In this document: positions 18,127 through 26,025 of the stretch, piece after piece
Numbering within the stretch: the first letter of the stretch is position 1
Layout: every line of letters starts with the position of its first letter
Assembly (NCBI GenBank): GCA_049997955.1
Contig: JAEBDY010000024.1
Coordinates: 1-64,000 of the forward strand
Reading direction: 5' to 3'
Origin: Umezawaea sp049997955
GTDB taxonomy: Bacteria; Actinomycetota; Actinomycetes; Mycobacteriales; Pseudonocardiaceae
Length of the DNA: 64,000 bases
The notes under the pieces: generated by a model
Told to the model about the DNA's origin: nothing
What the model saw: only the letters and a program-made list of their open reading frames with translations
Database searches by the model: none
Made by a program: the position numbers and the translations under genes

Positions 18127-18624
18127 ATGAGCGGCGAGGGCCGTCCGGACATCGAGGTCCCGCGGAGCGAAGGCCTGCGGTTGGCGATCGTCGCGACCCG
18201 GTGGCACACCAGGATCACCGACAACCTGCTGGCGCGCGCGCTCGAAGCCGCCGCCGAGGCCGGTGTCGAGGAGCCCACGGTGGTCCGGGTCGCGGGCGCG
18301 GTCGAGCTGCCCGTCGTGGTGCAGGCGCTGGCCCGCGACCACGACGCCGTGGTCGCGCTGGGCGTGGTCATCCGCGGTGGCACCCCGCACTTCGAGTACG
18401 TCTGCGACGCCGTCACGGCGGGCTTGACGCGGGTGGCCCTGGACGAATCGACTCCGGTCGGCAACGGTGTGCTCACCTGCGACACCGAGGAGCAGGCGCT
18501 CGCCCGTGCCGGCTTCCCGGACTCGGTCGAGGACAAGGGCGTGGAGGCGACGTCCGCCGCCCTGGACACCGCGCTGGTGCTCCGGGGTTTGCGGCAGCCG
18601 AGGACGGAACGGGGTTTCGAGTGA
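18127..18624 (+). CDS. ribH: 6,7-dimethyl-8-ribityllumazine synthase
   Basis: A 165-residue subunit of the icosahedral or pentameric lumazine synthase. Visible blocks are LAIVATRWHTRITDNLLARAL, RVAGAVELPVVVQAL, and VALGVVIRGGTPHFEYVCDAV with the catalytic His in TPHFEYV; GVLTCDTEEQALARAG follows. It condenses the two precursors made by RibBA and RibD. A 76-base gap separates it from ribBA and holds no clear promoter. A GGGGGTAGGGC stretch precedes the ATG. Its stop overlaps the next gene's GTG. Confidence 0.96.
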   Translation: MSGEGRPDIEVPRSEGLRLAIVATRWHTRITDNLLARALEAAAEAGVEEPTVVRVAGAVELPVVVQALARDHDAVVALGVVIRGGTPHFEYVCDAVTAGLTRVALDESTPVGNGVLTCDTEEQALARAGFPDSVEDKGVEATSAALDTALVLRGLRQPRTERGFE

Positions 18625-19070
18625 GCGCGGCCGTGGCCAAGCCGGTGGAGTTCCGGCCGAAGCGCATCCGGAAGGTCACCGTGGTCTGCGCGATCGGGCT
18701 CGTCGCGGTGTTCACCGCGGTCGGACTGCTGCTCGGCGACACCCCGACCGGGGTGATCTTCCGGGTGTCCGACCAGATCGCGATGGTGTGCCTGGGAGTG
18801 CTGCTGGCGGGCGGCGTGCTGCTGCTCGGCAGGCCGCGGGTGCGGGCCGACGCCGAGGGCGTCGAGGTGCGCAACGTGGTGACGGCCAACCGCTACTCGT
18901 GGCAGGACGTTCTGCACGTGAGCTTCCCTGACGGGGCTTCGTGGGCGAGGCTGGAGCTGCCCGACGACGAGTACGTCTCGGTCATGGCCGTGCAGGCCGT
19001 CGACCGCGAGCACGCGGTCGCCGCAGTACGGGCGCTGCGGGAGTTGCACAAGGCCGCCACAGCACGGTGA
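18621..19070 (+). CDS. PH-domain-containing membrane protein
   Basis: A 149-residue protein with two N-terminal transmembrane helices (about residues 19-40 and 52-70), then a bacterial PH-like domain (about 72-145). The PH-like part includes RVRADAEGVEVRNVVTANRYSWQDVLHVSF and a later LELPDDEYVSVMAVQ. Such proteins are regularly found just after ribH in actinomycetes, so the position is a conserved neighbourhood rather than proof of a riboflavin role. The GTG start overlaps the ribH stop by four bases (GTGA). Function unknown. Confidence 0.83.
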   Translation: MSAAVAKPVEFRPKRIRKVTVVCAIGLVAVFTAVGLLLGDTPTGVIFRVSDQIAMVCLGVLLAGGVLLLGRPRVRADAEGVEVRNVVTANRYSWQDVLHVSFPDGASWARLELPDDEYVSVMAVQAVDREHAVAAVRALRELHKAATAR

Positions 19071-19085
19071 GGTTGTGAGCTGGAG

Positions 19086-21542
19086 GTGTTCGAACGGTTG
19101 AGGGGTCGGCGGGGCGTGCGTAAGGACTCTGCGGTGCAGGCGGAACGTGCCGTGCAGCAGCAGGTTGTGGTGGAACAGGTGGCACCGGTGGAGCAGCAGC
19201 AGGAAACACGCCCCGAACCAGAGCAGGTGGCGCCCGCACCCGCGGCCAACGCCTCCGTGGTCTTCGCGGGAGCGACACTCGTGGTGGGACCGCCGGACGG
19301 CGCGAGCCAGGCGGCGCTGACACTCGCGCGCTCCCTGCCCGCCGACCGCGGCCGCACGGTGGTCGTCATCGACTTCCCCTCGGGCGGTGAGAGCACGTTC
19401 TGGCAGTCCGTGGCGAACGCCCTGCGCGGCCGCGGCGGCATCCGGCTGGCGGTGTCGTTCGCGGGCAGCATGCGCCCGACGGCTCCCGCGCAGTGGCTGG
19501 CGGCGCAGCTCCAGGCCGAGGTGATCGCCCCGGACGGCGCGCTCACCACGGTTCCCGGCGCCGCGTTCGTCACCGGCGCGACCGGCTACGGCAGCTGGCT
19601 GCGGTTCCTGCCGGGCGCGTCCCCGACCCCGTTCGGCAGGCGCTTCCCCGTGCCCGCGTGGGAGGCCGTGGACCCGAACTCGGCGTGGCCGACCGGTGAC
19701 GTCGGCATCGCCGAACCCATCCCCGCGGGCCTGTGGCTGCGCGCGCAGAGCGTGCCGTTCGACCCGAACTCGCAGGACGCGCGCGCCATCGTGGCGCTGC
19801 CGTGCCGCGAGAACGTGCTGACGATCGTGATCGGCGGGCCGGGCCAGCCGTCGATCCCGACCGAGGAGATCTGCAAGCTGCTCGACGCGCTGCCGTCGGC
19901 GGCGCGCAGCCGCGTCCGGCTGGTGCAGTACGACCTGGAGGCGGGCGCGGACCAGGCGCAGCTCGTGGCCGAGCAGCTCGGCGAGCCGATCAACATCTAC
20001 ACCGGCCTGCCCGTGTCGAACCTGCGCGAGGGCGGCGGCGCCGTCGTGGTCGCGGTCGACCGGCGCGGCAAGCCGACGTGGCACCCGTTCGTCACCGAGA
20101 TGCGCTGCATCCCGCGCGCGCTCAAGGAGGAGAACGAGGTCTCCGGGTACCGCAACCCGGTGCCCGGCCTGGCCGAGCTGACCCCCGGCGTGTTCGGGCT
20201 CGGCGACGGCGTGGTGCTGGAGGTCGTGGCGTCCGGGCTGTGGGTCCGCGAGGCCACCGCCGCGGGTGGCGCCGAGGTGCGCGCGCTGCCGGTCGACCCG
20301 GAGTGGGCCCGCCTCACCGTGGGCACGCCGGGCCGCTCGACGCCGGGCGCGGTCGCCGTCGCCGGCGCCGCGCTGGTGGAACGCCTCGAACCCGAGGTGC
20401 GCAAGCTGCTGCGGCTGGTGTTCTGCGACTCGATCGAGACGGCCATCCCGTGGCCGACGGCCGTCGAGGAGGAGCAGACCAAGCCGACGCCCGTCTTCTC
20501 CGAGCCGGAGGAGCCCGTCCGCTCCGCTCCGGCCCATGCGCTGGACTCCGAGCCCGCCACCGTCGTGACGGCGGCGCTCAACCAGGAGCCCGCCACCGTC
20601 GTGACCGCGAAGCTCACCCTCGAGCCCCCGCCCGCCGCCGTGCCCAACCACCAGCCGGTCCCGCAGCAGGTCGACGTGCCGGCGCAGGTCACGGCCACCG
20701 CGGCGGTCGAGGAGGCCCCCGGCAGGCACGAGGACGTCACCGCGTCCGAGGTGCCGCTGCGCATAGAGGGCCCGGTGCCGACCCCGCCGTCGCCGTCGTG
20801 GGAGCCGAAGAACTCCAAGTGGGGCGAGGAGCTCCACAACGAGCGCGAGACCGTCTCCGCCGACCACCGGACGACCGACCAGGAACGCGACGCCGTCCGC
20901 CGCATCCTCGGCGAGCGCTACCCGTCGTACGCGACGGCCGTCGGCAGGCTGCTCGCCCAGCGGTCCGGACCGGTCGTCGACACCGTGCCCGTCGAGACCC
21001 TCGTGACCGAGTTGGCCGCGCTGTCGGCGTACGTCGGCCAGGACGAGGAGATGATCGTCGAAACCCTGCGCAAGGGCTCGCTCGGCAGGCTCCGCCCGTA
21101 CGTGGCCGCCATCGTCGCGGGCCTGCGCAGGCTGCCGCTGCACCAGGGCATCACGACCTGCTGGAGCCTCGCCCCGACCAACATCTCCAGCCGGTACCGC
21201 ACCGGCGAGGTGCTGGTGGAGCACGGTCTGCTCAACACCCACGCGAACCCCCAGGAGTCGTTCGACGGCGGGGTCGAGTACCTGGTCTGGTCGCTCAGCG
21301 GCAGGCGCGTGGAGGTCGTGGACCGCCGCGCGGGCATAGTGAACGAGCGCGTGCTGTTCGCGCCCGGAACGGCGTTCAAGGTGCTCGCGGTCGCCGAGTC
21401 GGACGGGGCCGCGCCGACGCAGGTGCTGCTCCAGGAGGTCGCCGACTCGCGGACCGAACGGCAGCTCGCCCAGATGCGACCGGGTGTCCTCACCCAGCTC
21501 GAACGCGCCGCGGTGGCCCTGCGGTCGCTGTCCAACGCGTGA
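19086..21542 (+). CDS. Large protein with polymorphic-toxin-like N-region and ADP-ribosyltransferase-like C-region, function unknown
   Basis: 818 residues, no signal peptide or membrane helix seen. A charged Gln/Val/Pro-rich leader (about 1-60) precedes a domain with QWLAAQLQAEVIAPDGAL and GSWLRFLPGAS. This pattern resembles the segment found ahead of toxin tips in actinobacterial polymorphic toxins (my recollection, untested). A Pro/Val/Glu-rich linker (about 465-590) contains a repeat of EPATVVTA. The C-terminal region (about 600-818) has RYRTG (703-707) and NERVLFAPGTAFKV (from 753), the layout of the ADP-ribosyltransferase fold. The position normally holding the catalytic Glu before VLF appears to be Arg755, so activity is doubtful. 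The GTG start follows TGGAG, and the stop overlaps the next gene. Confidence 0.6.
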   Translation: MFERLRGRRGVRKDSAVQAERAVQQQVVVEQVAPVEQQQETRPEPEQVAPAPAANASVVFAGATLVVGPPDGASQAALTLARSLPADRGRTVVVIDFPSGGESTFWQSVANALRGRGGIRLAVSFAGSMRPTAPAQWLAAQLQAEVIAPDGALTTVPGAAFVTGATGYGSWLRFLPGASPTPFGRRFPVPAWEAVDPNSAWPTGDVGIAEPIPAGLWLRAQSVPFDPNSQDARAIVALPCRENVLTIVIGGPGQPSIPTEEICKLLDALPSAARSRVRLVQYDLEAGADQAQLVAEQLGEPINIYTGLPVSNLREGGGAVVVAVDRRGKPTWHPFVTEMRCIPRALKEENEVSGYRNPVPGLAELTPGVFGLGDGVVLEVVASGLWVREATAAGGAEVRALPVDPEWARLTVGTPGRSTPGAVAVAGAALVERLEPEVRKLLRLVFCDSIETAIPWPTAVEEEQTKPTPVFSEPEEPVRSAPAHALDSEPATVVTAALNQEPATVVTAKLTLEPPPAAVPNHQPVPQQVDVPAQVTATAAVEEAPGRHEDVTASEVPLRIEGPVPTPPSPSWEPKNSKWGEELHNERETVSADHRTTDQERDAVRRILGERYPSYATAVGRLLAQRSGPVVDTVPVETLVTELAALSAYVGQDEEMIVETLRKGSLGRLRPYVAAIVAGLRRLPLHQGITTCWSLAPTNISSRYRTGEVLVEHGLLNTHANPQESFDGGVEYLVWSLSGRRVEVVDRRAGIVNERVLFAPGTAFKVLAVAESDGAAPTQVLLQEVADSRTERQLAQMRPGVLTQLERAAVALRSLSNA

Positions 21543-21973
21543 TCGCGATCGGGCCGCTCGCCCCGGAGGACCGCGCGGAGTGGGAAGTCCTGTTCCGCGC
21601 GTACACCGACTTCTACGGCCGCACCTCGCCGCCGGAGGAGTACGACCGGGCGTGGCGCGAGTTCCAGGCCGCCGAGCGCATGTTCGCGCTCGGCGCCCAC
21701 CTGGACGGCAGGCTCGTCGGCATCACGCACTTCCTCACCCACCCGAGCACGTCGTCGGCGGACGTCTGCTACCTCCAGGACCTGTTCACCGCGCCCGACG
21801 TGCGCGGTCGGGGCGTAGCGCGCGCTCTGATCGCCGCCGTCGAGTCGTGGGCGCGCGACCAGGGCTGCGTCCGCGTCTACTGGCTCACCCACGAGTCCAA
21901 CGCCACCGCCCGTCGGCTCTACGACCAGGTCGCCGTGAACAAGGGCTTCATCCAGTACCAGCTGCCGCTCTGA
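21539..21973 (+). CDS. GNAT-family acetyltransferase
   Basis: A 144-residue acetyltransferase with the acetyl-CoA loop PDVRGRGVARALIAAVESWA. The tail WLTHESNATARRLYDQVAVNKGF is typical of the group acting on free amines or small molecules. The GTG start overlaps the preceding 818-residue gene's stop, so the two are translationally coupled. Acetylation could modify or neutralise the product of that gene, but this is only context. Its 3' end overlaps the convergent EamA gene by 26 bases. Confidence 0.85.
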   Translation: MIAIGPLAPEDRAEWEVLFRAYTDFYGRTSPPEEYDRAWREFQAAERMFALGAHLDGRLVGITHFLTHPSTSSADVCYLQDLFTAPDVRGRGVARALIAAVESWARDQGCVRVYWLTHESNATARRLYDQVAVNKGFIQYQLPL

Positions 21974-22814
21974 CGCGGGCCTGCGTCAAGCCGACCCCGA
22001 CGAGCACCACCACCATCCCGAGGACGATCCGCGCGCTCAGCTCCTCGCCGAGCACGACCGCGCCCAGCGCCACCGACACCACCGGCAGCAGGTAGCCGAC
22101 CGTCGCGGCGCTGGTCGCGCCCTCGTCCGCGATGAGCCGGAAGTTCAGGTAGAACGTCGCCCCGGTGCCGAACACCCCCAGGACGACGACGGCCGCCACC
22201 GCTCCCGCCGTGACGCCGGGTCCCTCGCCGCTCAGGGGCAGCGCCAGCGCGCTCAGCCCGGTGGCGGTCAGCAGTTGCGCGGCGGACATGGCCATCGGCG
22301 CCGTGCCCCGGCCGACCAGGTGCCTGCCCATGTAGGCGAACGCGACCGCGTAGCTCGCCGCCGCCGCGAGGATCGCCACGGCGCCCCAGCTCGCCAGTCC
22401 GGCCTGCCGCCACGGCGCGAAGATCAGCAGCACGCCTGCGAAACCGACCAGCAGCCCGGCGATCCGGTGGGGCCGCACCCCGTGCCGGGCGACGAGCAGC
22501 AGCGACCACAGGGGAGTGGTCGCGTTCAGCACGCCCGCCACGCCGGAGTCGACGGTCTGCTCGCCGATCGCGAGGAGGACGAACGGGAGGGCGTTGCAGA
22601 AGAACGCCGCGACCAGCAGGTGCCGCCACGTCGTCCGGTCCCGCGGCAGCCGCTGCCCCCGTGCCAGGACGAGCAGGACGACCGCGCCCAGGGCGCAGCG
22701 GACCACCGTCAGCTGGATCGGGGTCAGGCCGGTGAGGGCGAGTTTGATCCACAGGAAGCCCGAGCCCCAGAGCAGGGCGAGCACCGCCATCCGAACCCAC
22801 GACGCGTTGGTCAT
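21948..22814 (-). CDS. EamA/DMT-family transporter
   Basis: A 288-residue membrane protein with about ten hydrophobic helices in two similar halves. It begins at MTNASWVRMAVLALLWGSGFLWIKLAL and contains the EamA-type segments LVAAFFCNALPFVLLAIGEQ and AAVVVLGVFGTGATFYLNFRLI. Members export metabolites or amino acids; substrate unknown. The ATG at 22814 starts directly before the first helix; a longer form starting near 22865 is less likely. It lies downstream of the WYL regulator on the same strand with a 66-base AT-rich gap, so it may be that regulator's target. Confidence 0.88.
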   Translation of the reverse strand: MTNASWVRMAVLALLWGSGFLWIKLALTGLTPIQLTVVRCALGAVVLLVLARGQRLPRDRTTWRHLLVAAFFCNALPFVLLAIGEQTVDSGVAGVLNATTPLWSLLLVARHGVRPHRIAGLLVGFAGVLLIFAPWRQAGLASWGAVAILAAAASYAVAFAYMGRHLVGRGTAPMAMSAAQLLTATGLSALALPLSGEGPGVTAGAVAAVVVLGVFGTGATFYLNFRLIADEGATSAATVGYLLPVVSVALGAVVLGEELSARIVLGMVVVLVGVGLTQARVRAAAGTG

Positions 22815-22880
22815 GGATCGACCGTGCCGGGTTCGAAGCATCAGCACAACTGAAGGTTGCTGCATGATCTTTAAGTTCTG

Positions 22881-23849
22881 CTAATTGTTTTGACTGGCGC
22901 CGCCCGCCTTCGTCAGCCGCTCGCCCAGGACGCGCAGGTGCTCGCGCAGCTCCGGCGGGTCCAGGACGTCGAAGTCGAAACCCATGACGGCCAGGTGGAT
23001 CGCGAGCACGTCGAGGCGCTCCGCGCCGGTGGTCATGAGACAGCTGTTCTCGTCGACGGCCTCCAGCGTCACCGACGTCGGCGACGTCTCCTCCTGCACG
23101 GCCGCCAGCGGCGCGTGCACGAGCAGCCTCGCCCGGTGCCGGTACACCACGGTGCTCACCTGCCGCGAGATGTACTCCGCCAGGTCCTCGTGCGGTGGTT
23201 CGCGCGGCGTGAAGCGGGCGGCGAGGGTCGGTTCGCCGTCGATGCGGTCGAGCCGGAACGTCCGCCAGTCGGCGCGGTCGACGTCCCACGCGACGAGGTA
23301 CCAGCGCCTGCCGGTGTGCACCATGCCCTGCGGCTCGACGTGCCGGGGCGCGGCGTCCGCGTCGCGCGCCTGGTAGCGGAACCGGATCGCCTGGTGGTCG
23401 CGGCTCGCGCCCGCGATGGTCGTCAACGTCCCCGCGTCGATCGTCGGCCCGAACGGCGCGAGCGTCGTGGTGTGCGCGGTCAGCGCGCTGACCCGGCGGC
23501 GCAGCCGGGACGGCAGCACCTGTTCGAGCTTCGTCAGCGCCCGCACGGACGTCTCCTCGATGCCGGACACCGTGCCGTTGGCCGCGGTGCGCAGCCCGAC
23601 GGCGACCGCGACGGCCTCGTCGTCGTCCAGCAGCAGCGGCGGCAGCTCGGCGCCCGCGCCCAGCTGGTACCCGCCGGTGACGCCCGAGGTCGCGTTCACC
23701 GGGTAGCCGAGGCTGCGCAGCTTGTCCACGTCGCGCCGCACCGTCCGCACGTCCACGCCGAGGCGACCGGCGAGGTCCGCCCCGGTCCAGTCGCGGCGCA
23801 CCTGCAACAGCGACAGCAGGCGCAGCAGTCGAGCCGAGGTCTCCAGCAT
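22881..23849 (-). CDS. WYL-domain transcriptional regulator (DeoR/YafY-like)
   Basis: A 322-residue regulator. The N-terminal winged helix-turn-helix is ARLLRLLSLLQ followed by LAGRLGVDVRTVRRDVDKLR (about residues 5-55). The WYL ligand-sensing domain (about 140-210) contains the diagnostic GRRWYLVAWDVDRADWRTFRLDRI. A WCX-like extension completes the protein. It sits between paaK (upstream) and the EamA transporter (downstream) on the same strand. A perfect 14-bp inverted repeat 16 bases ahead of its ATG is a plausible autoregulatory operator. An alternative ATG lies at 23870, inside that repeat. Confidence 0.9.
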   Translation of the reverse strand: MLETSARLLRLLSLLQVRRDWTGADLAGRLGVDVRTVRRDVDKLRSLGYPVNATSGVTGGYQLGAGAELPPLLLDDDEAVAVAVGLRTAANGTVSGIEETSVRALTKLEQVLPSRLRRRVSALTAHTTTLAPFGPTIDAGTLTTIAGASRDHQAIRFRYQARDADAAPRHVEPQGMVHTGRRWYLVAWDVDRADWRTFRLDRIDGEPTLAARFTPREPPHEDLAEYISRQVSTVVYRHRARLLVHAPLAAVQEETSPTSVTLEAVDENSCLMTTGAERLDVLAIHLAVMGFDFDVLDPPELREHLRVLGERLTKAGGASQNN

Positions 23850-23864
23850 GGGGCCGAGTCTCGC

Positions 23865-23897
23865 ACCCATCGCGGACAGCTGTTGTCCGCGATGGGT
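23865..23897. promoter_or_regulatory. Perfect 14-bp inverted repeat between paaK and the WYL regulator
   Basis: ACCCATCGCGGACA (23865-23878) pairs exactly with TGTCCGCGATGGGT (23884-23897) around a 5-base centre. It occupies most of the 53-base gap, just upstream of the WYL gene start and just past the paaK stop. With no T tail it could be either an operator bound by the WYL protein or a paaK terminator. Confidence 0.7.
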
Positions 23898-23902
23898 GGC
23901 GG

Positions 23903-25231
23903 TCACGGCCGCTGGTCGATTACGCGCCGCATCTTGCCGACCGACCGCTCCAACGACTCCGGGTCCACGACCCGCACTTCGACGCTGACCCCGACGCCGT
24001 CCTTGACCCTGGTGCGGATCTCGTCGGCGGCGGATCCCCGGCGGTCGGCCGTGGTGTCTGGGCGCGCTTCGACCAGCACGGTGAGGCAGTCCAGCCGGTC
24101 CTTGCGGGTCAGCAGGATCTGGAAGTGCGGCGAGACCCCGTCGACGCGGAGCACGATCTCCTCGATCTGGGTCGGGAAGACGTTGACGCCGCGCAGGATG
24201 ATCATGTCGTCGGTGCGGCCGGTGACCTTCTCCATCCGCCGGAACGCGGGCCGCGCGGTGCCCGGCAGCAGCTTCGTCAGGTCGCGGGTGCGGTACCGGA
24301 TGATCGGCAGCGCTTCCTTGGTGAGCGAGGTGAACAGCAGCTCGCCGTCCTCGCCGTCGGGCCGCGACTCCGCCGTGTCCGGGTCGATCACCTCGGGGAG
24401 GAAGTGGTCCTCCCACACGTGCAGCCCGTCCTTGGTCTCCACGCACTCCTGAGCGACGCCGGGCCCCATGACCTCGGACAGGCCGTAGACGTCGACGGCG
24501 TCGAGGTCCGCGCGCTCCTCGATCTCGGTGCGCATCTGCTCGGTCCACGGCTCCGCGCCGAAGATGCCGGTCTTGAGGGAGCTGGTGCGCGGGTCGATCC
24601 CCTGGCGCTCGAACTCGTCCAGCAGCGTCAGCATGTACGAGGGGGTCACCATGACGACCTCGGGCCGGAAGTCGGTGATGATCTGCACCTGCCGGGCGGT
24701 CATGCCGCCCGACGCGGGGATGACCGTCGCGCCGAGCTTCTCCGCGCCGTAGTGCGCGCCGAGTCCGCCGGTGAACAGGCCGTAGCCGTAGGCGACGTGG
24801 ACCTTGTGCCCCGGCCGCCCGCCCGCCGCGAAGATGGACCGCGCCATGACCGTCGCCCACGTGTCGATGTCGCGCTCGGTGTAGCCGACGACGGTGGGCT
24901 TGCCGGTGGTGCCGCTGGAGGCGTGGATGCGCCGCACGTCCTCCTGCGGGACGGCGAACATGCCGAACGGGTAGTTGTCGCGCAGGTCCTGCTTGGTGGT
25001 GGCGGGGAACTTCGCCAGGTCGGCCAGGTCGCGGCAGTCGTCGGGGTGCACGCCCGCGGCGTCGAACTTGGCGCGGTAGAAGGGGACGTTCGCGTAGGCG
25101 TGGTGGAGCGTCCACCGCAGGCGTTCGAGTTGGAGGGCCCGCAGCTCGTCGACGCCGAGGCGTTCGACGGCGGTCAGGTCGGCCGGGGCGGGGGGCGCGC
25201 CGAGACGCTTCGACTGGGAGGTGGTGGTCAC
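23903..25231 (-). CDS. paaK: Phenylacetate-CoA ligase
   Basis: A 442-residue adenylate-forming enzyme that activates phenylacetate to its CoA thioester. The AMP-binding P-loop SSGTTGKP is at residues 105-112. Later adenylation motifs are visible as YGLSEVMGPG, GELLFTSLTKEALPIIRYRTRDL and GRTDDMIILRGVNVFPTQIE. The N-terminus LRWTLHHAYANVPFYRAKFDAAG and the compact C-terminal ACT-like part are typical of PaaK. Other phenylacetate catabolic genes are absent, so it may serve phenylacetate scavenging or another aryl acid. A near-perfect palindromic operator lies at its promoter. Confidence 0.94.
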   Translation of the reverse strand: MTTTSQSKRLGAPPAPADLTAVERLGVDELRALQLERLRWTLHHAYANVPFYRAKFDAAGVHPDDCRDLADLAKFPATTKQDLRDNYPFGMFAVPQEDVRRIHASSGTTGKPTVVGYTERDIDTWATVMARSIFAAGGRPGHKVHVAYGYGLFTGGLGAHYGAEKLGATVIPASGGMTARQVQIITDFRPEVVMVTPSYMLTLLDEFERQGIDPRTSSLKTGIFGAEPWTEQMRTEIEERADLDAVDVYGLSEVMGPGVAQECVETKDGLHVWEDHFLPEVIDPDTAESRPDGEDGELLFTSLTKEALPIIRYRTRDLTKLLPGTARPAFRRMEKVTGRTDDMIILRGVNVFPTQIEEIVLRVDGVSPHFQILLTRKDRLDCLTVLVEARPDTTADRRGSAADEIRTRVKDGVGVSVEVRVVDPESLERSVGKMRRVIDQRP

Positions 25232-25252
25232 GAGGAGGCCTCTCCGCGAGGT

Positions 25253-25274
25253 TTACCGACCGAACGGACGGTAA
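25253..25274 (-). promoter_or_regulatory. 22-bp near-palindromic operator upstream of paaK
   Basis: The half TTACCGACCG (25253-25262) mirrors CGGACGGTAA (25265-25274). Only A/T substitutions break the symmetry, at four positions. It lies 21 bases upstream of the paaK ATG, where a TetR-family (PaaR-type) repressor would block transcription. No TetR gene is nearby, so the regulator would act from elsewhere. Confidence 0.65.
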
Positions 25275-25314
25275 TTAGCGGCAGTGCCCCGGTCAAGCGT
25301 GATCGCGCGTGGTG

Positions 25315-25536
25315 TCAGGCGAACCTGTCGGCCGGGTCGTTCACCAGCGCGCGGGACCGCTGCGCGCTCATCGCGACGGCTTACAGCGTGGCCAGGGCGT
25401 GCTCGTACCGGGCGATGTGCGCCGCGTTCTCCAGGTGCACCGTGGCGGCTCCGAAGTGGTTCGGACGGCGCTCGGTGAACTCCTCGCCACCGGACGCCAA
25501 CCCGCATGCGTGGACTGGCAACTCCTGACGGACGCG
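25315..25536 (-). pseudogene. Decayed fragment resembling a DUF5753/Scr1-type antitoxin C-terminus
   Basis: Reading the minus strand toward the TGA at 25315-25317 gives HFGAATVHLENAAHIARYEHALATL, an in-frame TAA (25381-25383), then AVAMSAQRSRALVNDPADRFA and the TGA. If the stop is ignored the peptide resembles the end of DUF5753 XRE-type regulators of actinomycetes (VERY...L..LALSxxxSRALI). No start codon or N-terminal domain remains. The remnant call rests on pattern similarity and a broken frame, so it is tentative. Confidence 0.33.
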
Positions 25537-25542
25537 GGTCGA

Positions 25543-26025
25543 TCACTCCCGCCGCGCCACCTCCGGCCACACCACGACCACCGGCACCCCGGACGCGCGG
25601 GCGTGTTCGACCACGTCGCCGGTGCCGCCCTTGCCGCCCGCCAGCTGGCCGTCCCATACGGCCACCAGCAGTTCGACGCTGGCGAGCATCCGCTCGTTCG
25701 CCGCCACGTACGCCTGCCGCCCGGACAGCATGAACGGCAGCACGCTGACGATGTCCGCCTGCGCGATCAGCTCGTCGTACGCCGCCACGCGTTCCGGTTT
25801 GAGCTTGGCGCGGTAGTCCATCGCGGGCAGCACGACCTCGACCTTGCCGCCCAGTTCCAGGACCACCCGCGCGAACACCTGGTCCGCGCCGGGGGCCAAG
25901 CAGGTCACCCCGATGAGGGATGACCTGCCCGACGTCTCCTCGACGAGCACCGCGCGGACGGCCGCGTGCACGGCGTCCACGCACTCCGGCACCAGGTTGC
26001 TGTGCCCGGTGATGCCAATCCGCAT
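25543..26025 (-). CDS. SLOG-domain (Rossmann-like nucleotide-binding) protein
   Basis: A 160-residue cytosolic protein. It has GITGHSNL at residues 4-11, GADQ at 46-49 within CLAPGADQVFARVVLELGG, and a conserved aromatic/charged core AYDELIAQADIVSVLPF. This is the LOG/SLOG fold, which binds or makes nucleotide derivatives and appears in several signalling and defence systems. It lies immediately downstream of the XRE/TPR regulator (TGA followed directly by ATG), so the two form an operon. Whether it senses or produces a nucleotide signal cannot be told here. Confidence 0.72.
   Translation of the reverse strand: MRIGITGHSNLVPECVDAVHAAVRAVLVEETSGRSSLIGVTCLAPGADQVFARVVLELGGKVEVVLPAMDYRAKLKPERVAAYDELIAQADIVSVLPFMLSGRQAYVAANERMLASVELLVAVWDGQLAGGKGGTGDVVEHARASGVPVVVVWPEVARRE

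Noticed and set aside
25309..25923. Plus-strand open frame covering the remnant and SLOG gene
   Set aside because: It is antisense to the SLOG gene, and its peptide is a compositional shadow.
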